A DNA stretch of 64,000 nucleotides from Toxotes chatareus (lineage: Eukaryota; Chordata; Actinopteri; Toxotidae). Position 1 is the stretch's first letter. The number at the start of each line of letters is the position of its first letter. The notes under the pieces are model-generated. The model did no database searches. It was not told where the DNA came from and was given only the letters and a program-made list of their open reading frames with translations. Made by a program: the position numbers and the translations under genes. Below, piece by piece: positions 46,501 through 58,800 of the stretch. The stretch covers positions 23,173,115-23,237,114 of the forward strand of contig CM028887.1 of the NCBI GenBank assembly GCA_016801885.1, written 5' to 3'.

Positions 46501-49500
46501 TCCAAAACTGACTGACAAAGGCTCCTGTTCACACAAATGTGGCCTTTTGTCCAACTTTTAAAGAAAAACTGTTGCATCTTTGGGTGATAAATATGTCTAT
46601 ATAACTTCAAATAATGAAAACCAGACACAAACGGTTTAATCTAGCCACTAGCAAGCAAAATTGTTCACAATTAAAGAGTAGTGGAGGGTGTAAGCCTGTC
46701 TGACCAGCAAATAAACACCTCAGCATAGTATCTAGACATGCGCATATGTTCTCTTCAGACCAGAAACAGCCATGTGTTAAGAGCAAACAATGGGTTGTGT
46801 TGTTTAAGGTACTATTAAGACAACACACTGCACAGCCATTTATAATACTAGTACAATACTACACATCTCTGGAAGGTTAATATGGTAACAGTTATTCAAT
46901 CAGTGGTTGCAACGATGGTGAGAAAACAGTAGAAATTTGTACTTGTATGTGACTGGCTAATGCAGCACCTGGCACGTGATGATAACCTGTCTCCTGTCTC
47001 CGACAGGTAACAATCGGAGAGAGGAGTGTGACATTCTCTGGTCCCCTAGAAATGTTATTTCACTTAAACTGTGACAAACCAAAAACTTGAACAAAGATAA
47101 TCTGTTTATCTGTGATATGTCTTTTGAATACTGTTTATATTTGAGCCAGGGGCTACTTGTCAATATGACATATGAATATTGTGAAATCTCATGATCCAAG
47201 GAAAGGTGTGGCAATCAGAGGCCGTGGGAATCCTTGCAGCCTATTTGTAACCAGGTCTGCTCATACCTCAAAGAAAACAATTATCATTTGGAAACTGCTC
47301 TGTTGGGAATTTATCACCATGAGTTTTTAGCTAACAGCCAAAAAAGATCCAGGAGAACTAAATTATATTTAATTTTGAACTACCAAGGAAGTTTGCAAGC
47401 TTCCATAAGAAAGAAATAGCTGAGAAATAGCTCAGTGTTTCAATTCATTTTTGTCCTTGCACATTTAAATAATCAGCAATAAATGTAATACATAGATGAC
47501 TAAAGCCCTGAAGTCATGAGATGTGTCTCAGATGTCGCCGAGCTTCAGGCACTGATGTGTCATATAAATAGTTTAAAATTGTCACACAGCCTGCAGATGT
47601 GTTTAATCTAGAAAACCAGTCCATCTGAAGGATTCTTTGTAATACAGACCATTAAATAAAAAATTAGAATTTTTCTGTGTTTTTTTGGCTTTAAAATTGA
47701 TTGATATTAACAGTTGCTTTTCCAAATTCAAAGGTTTTTGCTGATCAGTATTTGTCAGTTTGCTAGTCAATCACAGGGCTGTGGCGTTTAGATGGAGTAA
47801 ACAAATTTACAGAATCAATACCTTGGTACAAAAAGCTGTTTGCCTACTAAACTCAAAAAACATTTTGCTTTTGTCATTCATACGTCAGGAATACATGGAA
47901 ACTGATTTTGTCACATTTTTTGTAGGTAAAATTCAAGATCCTTCATTATTTCTCATTCAGTCATCAATTACATCAGTTTTCATAACATATTATCATTATT
48001 GTTAATAACATAGTTACATTTTCACACACTACAGGTCTAAAGTTTTAGAACACCCCATTTATTCAGTTTTCATTTAAATTTACCTTCTGATGCGTTTTTA
48101 GGACAGATTCAGATTCTTTCCTGCTGCAGAGAGTAGTTCTCAGTATTTGTAGGCAATGCACATGAAGCAATGAGAACAATGTCATAAAAACAAGAGCAGC
48201 TTTAGTAAACAGATTTAAAAGTGGGTTAGTTGATGGACCATCACCACTGGGTCAGTCTGAGCAGCAACAATTGTGTCCTATGCTCATGGTTGGAGAGAAA
48301 GACCACTTTCTAACCCTTCATCCTACTTATCGCATAGAACCTCTTATCCTTATGACTTCCAGGATCTCAGCAGAAACTCAAATTTTAGATCGCATGAAAA
48401 TACATAAACAAAAATCTGGACAGGTGCAAATGGCATTATCCACTCTCTTTGTGAATAAGTTAAGGTAAGTGGGCCAGAATGAGAGCGGGGAATGTGGGAC
48501 AATCCAGACTGCCATATGTGGTTGCAGTCTGTAAAATGATGTCAGGTTAAAATGAAATCTTCCTCTGACTGTACCAGCACTTTTTTCTGCGTATGGTATG
48601 AGGCCTTGGTCAAACAGCTGGTCTAGGATTTTGATCTAAGTTCAAGACTAATCAAGGTTTCATGGAGTAATTAATTTATAACAAACATGGTTCTTCAGAT
48701 TCTTTATTTCTGTCTCTGCCCCTGGTCTTGTCTTTACTCTCAGTGTTTTTTGTGGCTCTTATGTTTATACACCTGTTTGCAAAAGTGATACTAATCAGTG
48801 TATCCACCTATCAACTGTTGAACGTGTCTCATTTTGTTCTAAACTGAGTAATTATGATGTCCAGGTCAAAGATGAGCTTCTGTCTGTCAGTGGATGGATT
48901 GTCTTTGAATGCATGTGTTTACCAGTTGGTCTTTGAGGGCTTCTGGAGCATATTAACTGAAAACAGCAACTTGCTGTTGCTGGAAAAAGGATTGATTAGA
49001 GCTATGAGACTAAACCAAAACAATGAAGCTGCAGGCCGTAAAAGCCAGAACAATGAGCTGACAGATGCTAAAAACTTCCATGTAACTGAGAGGAACTGCA
49101 GAGGCAGGGGATAATTCTCACCATGAACAACACCTATCACATTAATCTAAAGTAGATACTTTTGATTAGTGCAGCTATAAACCTGCAGTCAACTTGTGTA
49201 ACTTTGTTCATTAGCTAGTGTGCGACAGTGTCTGTTTGGAGTTGGGTGGGTAGCATACAGAGGGTTACAGAGCTTTTTTCTCTGAAAACTCCTGCACACT
49301 GCATCTGGAAACCACACTAACGAGAGCAGCAAGAGTGAATATAAATCATCAAGTTGTGGGCTGAAAAAGCAAAACAACAAACTGAAAGACATCCCATAAA
49401 ATCACAGTTTTTTTTCCTTTGTTAGAATACTGAGTGAAGCTTTGAGAAAAGGTGCATTTATCATTATGGTTTTTTAGGACTTTAAATACAAGACCAAGAC

Positions 49501-52500
49501 CTGGATTCATCTTTATTGTACCATTTCTTTCCTATACCTCTGTTGTCAAAGTTTGTGTTTTTGTTGCATTTTGAACAAATAAGTGTTTGTGCGCTTGTAG
49601 AGAGAGCTGACATTGAGGGCGTGTTTACCTGTTTCTCGTAAATGTGCGGATCTGGGAGGTGATTTCAGCCTTTATCTGTTTTCAGTGGGCCACTCAGACC
49701 CATCTTAACTCAGCTGGGTTCCGCTTGATTCACCTCAACCTGGTCCACTCTCCTACAGTTTATCTTTTACAGATGTTTTGTTGAATATAATGCATAAAGT
49801 CTTTTGCCAAAGAGATAAACACACATGGTGTGTATGGATGGGACAGAGTATACAGACAAAGACTGAGCAAAGGATGAGCACTTTCTATTTCTGTGTGACG
49901 TCAAATAGGCTTCATATATTACACATAATATAGTGTGACGGGTCTTTAATGCACTGGGATTATGGTAGCAGCTTTATGGTAGATGCAACCGTCTGATGAC
50001 ACTGATACTTTGCGGCTGTATTTAGTTTATAATCACAATATGATGAGAACTTCGTAACCACTCTGATTGGTTGAAGTGAATATCTGCATAGTTTAATTTG
50101 TAGGTCACCACTATTTGCCGTGAATAAACTGATTTGCACCCTTTGCAACAAATATGTGTTTGTATGTCAGTGTGCACATGTAAGCTTGCAAGTACACATC
50201 GACACACCCCGTCTAAGCCAAAATTTTTGATGTGGCCTGATAGCGTAGCATGGCATGCAAAAATCCTGACTCTTGGAACACGTCCATCATGTTGTTTACT
50301 GCCCTGGCACTGGATTTTCTGTTGGCCTATCTTCTATCCTCGTCTTTCAGGCATCTGGTGTGCTTGTTGTTGTCGAGGGATGGAGCATGAATTCTCACCC
50401 AAATGCTCTGTTTTAGGTTTTATAGCTGAAAAGCTTTGTGTTTAGAGCAGGCTGTTGATTGAGGTGTGGCATGTGAGCGCTGCTCTTTTTTTTTTTTTTT
50501 TTTTTTAACTGAACCAGACAGAAACGGTTTTGCTTTCTCTTTCTGTGTATGTGATTTTATTCAAGCGCAGGTGCCTTTGTTTTTATGTAACTTTCAGTAT
50601 TTGTTCATGATGGCTCTACATAATACCACCTGAAGCCATTTTTCCAGTTAATCTGAAGCATTCTGTGCATGTCTATGAAATATATTGTACGAAGCAATGG
50701 AGCGAAAAAGCCCATTACAGGACTGAGGCTTCCATTTGCTAATCTGGTGGGTGTCCAGCTGGATCAGTGAGCTAAGACACATACTATTATATAACTGAGA
50801 CAACTGTGGATTCAAATCCTTTGTTGCAAGTCATCTCATCACTTTCTATCCTCTCTACTTAATAGATTCTCCGTGGAACTTTAATTTTTTTAAGTCCATA
50901 GAAGGGTCAGACTGCAGGGTCGGGTGGAGAGTGGTGTCTGCGGAGCGGGTAGGGGTTGTGTGATTGGGCCATGGGTGCTTGTAATCAGGATTTCTACATC
51001 TCCATACTCATAGTTACTCTCTGCTGAATCTCACCTCTCTGTTTCGGCTTTGTGCGATGTCTAACAACACACAAACATTTCAAATGTATTTTAAGACTGA
51101 AATGATGGGCAGGGGTCTTCAACAGTAAAGCATTAGTGTGACATCTGGTGTTTGGGCCTGAGTATTACAGCTAAGCTTTGTTAACAACAGTCTGAGCTTT
51201 ACTGCTCTCTGCTGGTCATATACTCACACTGTAAAGCTTAGGAAAGTAGCTCATGCATAAATCTTTATTCCTGCCAAGTACGACATGAATGAGAACTTGT
51301 ATAGAGGTTTGTCTAGTGTTTGCATTTCACAGATCTAGCATGTTAGTGTGTAACTACCCAGTTTAATGAAACCACAAGAAAGGAATCAGAATTAGAGCAG
51401 TGATGTGGAGAGTTGTGCAATAAAAAGGAGGCAGCATTATTTGAAAAATGGAGAGAGAGCAATATGCCTATAACAATATGAAGCAGAGAAATTAAGGAAA
51501 CAGATGAAGTGAAATGAATGTCCTCATACGCAGATGTGGGGAAATACACCAAAAATGTTTTAGGACTCCTAAAGTGACTGTGAAGGATTAGGACTGCAGA
51601 CACTCAGCACTGGCCTCACAGATACTGCACTAATCTCTGACACACATACAGCACCACATGGCCAGCACAAAACAGCAGGCAGCAACACACACATATACAT
51701 TATATACAGTATCTGTACTGTATGTGTGACGTGTTTCTGTGCATATGAACTCAAACACACATATAACTAGATTATGATTTCATATGACTGTCTTAATACC
51801 ACAGCTGGACTAAATTTAGCATCAGAAAATGTATTTGAGAAAAGTATTAACTTACAAAGTGACAAAGGGTTTAGTTTGGCTTGCATGTATGTATGTTCAA
51901 GCTGTCATGGCAGTTCCAGGACAAAAAAAATTATTTGGGAGCTAGTCAAAAATGTATATGTGAGATGGTTATGAAATTCAGACTAAATGTAAAAATGTAA
52001 AATGAAAGGAATTTTGTATAATCCTCCAGAACCGCTTACCTGTCACTAGACCATAATATAGAGTAATATACCCTCTGGTTTGCATCTTTGTGCAGAAGTA
52101 TTCATACTGCAGCAGTATGATGAGCCCAAACACACCTCAAAGCTTTACAAGAACTACCTGAGCTTCCCTCCACGGTCACCTGATCTCAATCCCCACTGGA
52201 CATTTATGGGGGCACTTGAAGACTGAGAAAGCCAAGCTCTTTGGAACATTGTCAGATCATCCTGTGATAACATGGGTCATCAGGTTTTGCACAAACTTGT
52301 GGAGTCCATGCCAGCTCGAGTGTTGTCATTACAGCAAAAGAGGGACAAACCAAATACCAAGACATTCTGAAACTCATGTAGATGATCGTATCATTTGTAA
52401 TGAACAAATTACAAAAAAATCACATTTGAAACATATGCAAAACAGAAGTATCTTGACCAGTGCTCTCAGACTTTTCGACCCCATTGTATAACAAATATAT

Positions 52501-52857
52501 TAATTAATAAAGTGTGATTTTTCTTTTTTAAATATTCAGAAAATGTTATTTGAGTTTGGATGAGGGCCACTCTAAAATTTCTTTAATGGATGGCTTCTGC
52601 TTGGGAATTTGACTTTATGACGTCAGTTTTTCTAAATCCCTGTTCTTTAACTGATCTTCAACAGTGATAAATCTTTTTTGTTCTACCTTTTTTTGTACTT
52701 TAATAGGGGCTGACTAATGAAATATTCTGCTATTTCTCCAGCTTCAAGCTCGTACTCCTATGGCCTGTCAACATAACTCTTTCCCACTAATCTGAAATGC
52801 CAGGGATTAAACAGGCAGCCAACTCTCCATCCATAATTCTACCACCCCCTCCCCCTT

Positions 52858-52890
<33 letters not shown>

Positions 52891-55800
52891 GTCCTGCCAG
52901 ACTAGTCATTTGGAGGCCCTAAGCATGATGTTTGAGAGGCAGAGAGGGGAAGGTGGGTGGGATGGATTAGATTAAGTTGGTCCAAATTCAGCGGATCACT
53001 CGTGGCAAGAGGGGGTGACAGATAAACAGAGAAAGTGTGTGTCTGTGTGTACGCTTGTGTACTTGTACATCTATCTTTGTGAGGACCACTGTAGTATATA
53101 CACAAGTATAGACCTTATGGAGTGAGAACATTTTGGGGAAAGTCAGGATATTTTTGCTGGTCCTCACTTCCTGCCACACATTCAAAGAGCTGTTTTAGGA
53201 TTAAGACTTAGTTTTAGGGTTCAGGTTAGAATTCTGGTTTAGGTTCTGGTAAGGCCTGGTGTTAGGTATTTGGTTGTAATAGTTAAGGTTAGGGCAAGGG
53301 GAATGAATTATGTCAATGAGTGTCCGCACAAAGATATGAGGGCAAGTTTGTGTGTGCGTTTGCGTGAGAGGGAGAGGCATGGAGAGATAGAAAGGGAGAG
53401 AGAAAATGGTCGAGTCGTGCAATCAGAGCCAGAGTCTGGCAGCAGCAGGTTGTTTCAGCCCAGATATGATCCAGCTTTTCCACCCCACCCTGGCAATCTC
53501 CAGCACCCTGCCGCTGTTCCCTAATATCACACTACACATCACAAAGCTCATCATGACAGCCTACAGCAACCTATAGGAGTTTAGGATTTGATGCGACATC
53601 ATATGCCTACCGTGTCACTCACTGGACCAATAGGATCTTGGATTATAGCACGTGCACTGAGAGGAGTCGCTTTCAGTAGTAGTGGTGCAAGTGGAATCAT
53701 TTGCCTTCGCCTCCACTGGGTGTGAAAGGCCCATGGGAAGCGCAGGATGTAGTATGGATTTTGGACTTTTATATGACATTTGAACAGAGAGGGGGAGAAA
53801 CAAGAGAAGTGTGGGGACAAACAAGGAGGAAAGGAAGAGGGGAAGACAGGAAGAGAGAGGGCAGGGAGATGGGAAACATCAACAAGGCTTCTAAAAAAAA
53901 CAGTAAAATGAAGAAGGTAAGGATTAATTCAACTGCTTTTAGCTGAGAAATACAGATTGATTAAAGTGTCCTTGAGCTGATTAAGGTACTGAAGATGATG
54001 CCATGTTGATGCCTGTATCTACACTTAATCATTTCTGAAAGTTGTCTTATTTCTTACAATTTCTAAGTTACATTTGAGATGTAAACAACTTCCTATTGGA
54101 CACAACAGCCATTCTTATGTTTTATTTAACATACAGAATAGGAATAAATGTATATTTAAAAATTTGACTGCTATAACAGTGAGAACTTGAGGTGTGAATT
54201 TGCCAGTTTCATCACAGTCAGTGGAATTTAACGTTACCTCTTTCCTAATCTGGCTGGTTCCCCTCCTCTAAGGGGGCGTCACCCGTAGACCAAAGCAGCG
54301 CCCCACTAGCTGCCACCATGCTCGGGGGCCTGGGTGGTGCAGGTGAGGTGGACACAGAGGACGAGGATGAAGGAGGGAGTGAACGGGAATTCGATGAGCC
54401 CCTGTGTGCTCTGGTTAAGAACTGCAACATGCTGCACAACATAGTGGGGCCTGCTTGTATCTTCCTCAGACAGGGCTTCGCACAGAGCCAGCTTGTATGT
54501 ATGACATTCTCACACACGCACACACATATGCCCACGAACACAGTACAGAATTATCATAGTCACAGTCTCCCATAAATCTTTTCATCCGTCCATTTTCATA
54601 GTGCCCTGAGTGTCCTGACGAAGGTGAAGTTAAGGTCATCCATCAGTTCAGTGTGACATCATCACGGCCCTCCCCTCCCATCTCCGCCAGTGACAATTTC
54701 ACGAGTGAGTGCCATCCACCTCATCCACCAGCCCACCCCCTCAGTCCTATATACCAACACATCCCCATACTTGAAGTGAAAAATTGTTGTAGTCCATTGT
54801 TGCAGAATAGTATTTCTTTTGGGACAATACTACAAAGTTAAAGAAAGAAAGAAAGGGTCACTTGCACATACTGTACGTCCTATAGGAGTCCTGAACTATA
54901 AAAAGACTAATTGGTCATTTGTCCAGATTGTAATATAGATCGTAAATTAAACCTTCTGACAGTACTGGAGATTTCACATGAGCCTCTTAGTTCAGATTAA
55001 TGCCTTATGCAGAGAAGGTGAAGATGTCAGAGATCGATAACAGTGTAATTTCCTGACTGTGCAGCTAGCAGCCATAATTGAAAAGAGCCATTAAGACAGT
55101 CACTGATCACAGTGACTTTACTGAGCTATAGGCTCCTGAGGTTTTAGAAGACCCTGGGCTGAATGCAGAGGAGAAATATAACGAGGTAATGAACTATCTT
55201 TTGCACAGGCACTATCTGTTTACTGTATTTTGTAGTTCATCTTTGGTAAATGAATAAATGCAATTCCAATGAAAAAAAGCTGGAGAAATCTTCTGATCTT
55301 GGACAATGGGTAGAGTTTTGTAAATATAAAGCTACATCCAGCAGCAGGTTAGCTTAACTTAGCACAAAGACTGGACACAGTGAAACAGCTAGCCTTGCTG
55401 AGCCTTGCTCCATGGTGATAAGAGACTCCAGGAATTCATTGAAGTCGTCCAGCACATAACCCTCCCATTAACCATATTTAATTTTTACACTTTGGCTTAT
55501 ATACAGATTAAACAAACAAATCTTCAAACAGATCCAGGCTTGCTGTTTCACCAATTTCCTGTCTAAGCTAACCATAGCTTCATACTCTGTAGGTATGGTT
55601 ACGTCAGTGACCATACCTGCTGATATCAGTCTTCTCATCTAACACTTGACCAGAAAGCAAATAATAAGCACACTCATTTCCAGTGCTACGTGCACTAGCA
55701 TCAGAAGTGCAAAGCAAGCAAGTGGTTCAACATTAGAGAGTTGAGAAAAGAAATGGTAAATGCAAACATACTATAGCTTTCAGCAGTAACACAGTACAGT

Positions 55801-58800
55801 TTGTGTTGATGCCCATTGATTCCCACACACACAGCTGCCTGAAAGCTACAGACATTAAGAGACATGTAAGAGACACTGTGCCTCCATGGATTGTGTGTGC
55901 TTTCCCACACACAGACACCTCCAGTGGCATCCAGAAACTTTTGGGGGGGCAAAGATAAGCTACTTTCCTCTGACGTGCTCTGACGTTAGCATTTCCCATT
56001 TGGAGCAGAACATTTATCCAGTAATCCAGCAGCACACCTCCTGAGCCACCACAGCCCTGAACTCGTAGGGCAACTTCCAGATCAAATTCCTGATCAAGTC
56101 ATGGACTGAGGAAGGAGACGGCATTCCTCGACAAAGGGCACAGATTAGTCTGTGAGATGGATAGGGGTGAGACTGAGCCTGGTGATTAATCCCTGTTAAC
56201 CCCCTTTGTTCTTTGAAATGGCAAACTAAAAATAAGCCAAAGAATGAATGCTCCTTTAGGAACACTGTATTGTAGCGTCACTTAGTAATGCAGCTACTGT
56301 GAGCTGTAGCCAACGCCAAAACAATCTCTGTGCTCACGTTTCACTTCAAATCCTGCAGCAGAACAAAATTCAGCAACTGGAAAAACTGCCTTTTGTTACC
56401 TTAGTTTAACATAACAGTAGTCAAGTTTAAGTTTTCTAAGTTTTCCTACAAAAACAAAACAAAATTGGTGGTGTCAACATGTTTCTTTTAAAAGTGTGAT
56501 GTTGGTAGTGGTGGTCAGTTGTGCAAGTCATTTGAAAGCACAAAACTGAACAAAGCGGGAAAGACAAGGAAAATGTATCCTTCTATGTCTCTGTGACCTG
56601 ATGTTCACACACAGCAAAAGTGACGACCAGCAAAAATGGTACATGTGTTTGCAGCACGTTCAGCCTGTGCAGGTGTGTTAACGTTCGTTTAATCAACTGC
56701 CTGCCAGAACACAGATTCACATGAAAAAAATCAGCAGCAGATAGGGAAATGAAAAACCGATGAGCCTTCATGATTTGTAATACAATTTACCGCTGTAATC
56801 TCCCTGCCACTGTTCTCCCCCCTGCATCCTCTAATCCAGGCCTGTATTATTCCTGCTGCTGATGTCACAGCCTCGCAGAACACGCCATGAACATACTTAT
56901 CCTGGCGTCACCTTTTGTCAAATCAGCTGCAGCTAATTCAACATCGACTATAACCGTTTTTGTGAGTGGCTGTCGCTCAAAAGTGTTACTGTTTGAATTC
57001 CCTTTAGTGCCATTTGATTGTAATTCTGCCAGTATACTCAGTATATGTTAAGCTGTAGTGGCTTTACTTGGTTTCTCAGAAATGTATCAACATACGAACC
57101 ATTTCATCAGCTTTCCTGCTTGCGTGTGTGTGTGTGTGCCATTTCTGTGTGTTGGGAAAGTGAGAAAGAGGCTAAAGAGATTCTCTGTGTTTTGTCACTG
57201 TGCATCTGCAAGTTTTTTTCCATTTATTTATTTATTTATTGTAATGATACATCGAATGCTTGTTGTGGAGCATATGCTCAACAGATATTCAAAGCTTCTC
57301 CGCCAGCAAGAGCAGAATGAGATTGGACATGAGATTGTGTAGCAGATCTACTAAAAAGGTTATTAGGGTCAGTCAGATCAAAAACCAAATAATCCTGTAA
57401 TAGAATCTCTGCTCAGGCGGATGAACACTGAACAATAAAAGCTTCAGAAAAAAGCAGGAGTTTGACTGTTTCCAGCATGTTTGGTCATGTGTGTAGGGTG
57501 AGGTTCAAAGTGTGTGTGTAACCTGCCTCACTGGCTGTCCATTTCTCTACGTGTTATGTCCCATTTTCTCTCTGCACCACGGCAGGACAGAGATCTACGA
57601 CCAGAGGAAATGGAAGGTACAAAAGCTTAATCCAAATCCTCACTCCATCGTCGTCTCCCTGTCTTCCTCCTGAACTGTATTCCTTTCAAACCATCTGTTT
57701 GACTGTGAAAAATTGTTTTACTGCAGAGACTTTCCTGACTTGTCCCTTTCCTTGAATGTCAGCCGTGTGAACCAAGAGAGATTTTTTTTTTCTTACTTCA
57801 AGTATGTAAGATCAAAGTGAAGGATTATTTTTCAAAGGAAAAGATTATTCTTCGCAGTTTAACATAGCACAGGCTCAGGTCTGGCTCACACATTCACACT
57901 CCATAATCACAGCAGCGTAATTTATGATTTGATTATGGAATAAATGGTTCCTGTGATTTATTGATTTATTTATTTTTTTGTTTGTGATTTTAAGGAATCA
58001 CTTAAAAACACACTAAACGCTGAGCTCAGCTACCATAACTTGAACACAGCAGTGACTAAAACAAATCAGGGTACAGCTTTCAAATACCTGTCATACAGTA
58101 AACATTGCAACATAGCCATTATCAAATAAGTGTTTCGTTCCACCTACGTGTATTTTCAGTAAGTGCATTAAAAAAAACCTAAGTGGAAATGGAATTTTAA
58201 AAAAGTCTGAATACTGTTTTTTTGTTGGGCTGAGGTTCAAACATCGGTGTATCAAAAAATCTGAATAGGCCAAAGTGCAACTGAAACAGACCTAGGGCAT
58301 AAATTATGACATAAATGAAACATGACGTCCACTGAAGCTTCCACTGGAGAGATTAGAAATAACAGCTAAGCAGCCATATATCAGATCTGGACCAATGAGG
58401 AAACTACAATGTTTCTCAAATCAATACATGGGACAACTATAAATGCCTTACTTCCATTGTGTTTTCTGTGTTCTTTTCTACCATTTGAAGTTTGTATTTT
58501 GTTCTTCTGCAGTGATATAATGGCCCAACTGGCTCCACCAGCTGTTCATCTCAGTGAACTACCTCCTAATATTTGCATATTGGTAGTGTATGAAAACACC
58601 TGTAATTTGCATTTTCTTTTACTGATTTTTAGGAAATTTGAATAAATTTGAACAGTCCATTTTTTTTAAATTTAACAAGTAATAAATCAATTAGTTGCAA
58701 CTCAAAACCATAAAGGTAATTTTATGAGACAGTGTTACCTAATCTGCTATGTGCAAATTTTATTAATGGTCTTCAACAAGTGCAAGACAGGAAGTTTCCC

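Larger units (their letters stand above)
43518..53868 (+). other. Large cabp2 intron (10.3 kb) containing repeats
   Basis: It separates the two N-terminal exon sets. It holds repeat family C copy 2 (44205-44370), a Tc1-like end (48020-48480), two family B copies (48930-49170 and 49195-49400), a poly-T run (about 50486-50506), a transposase remnant (52080-52490), a CT/CA microsatellite (about 52856-52892) and an inverted-repeat element (53037-53365). The promoter of form b should lie near 53.4-53.87 kb; no TATA box is clear. No further gene is supported. Confidence 0.5.
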
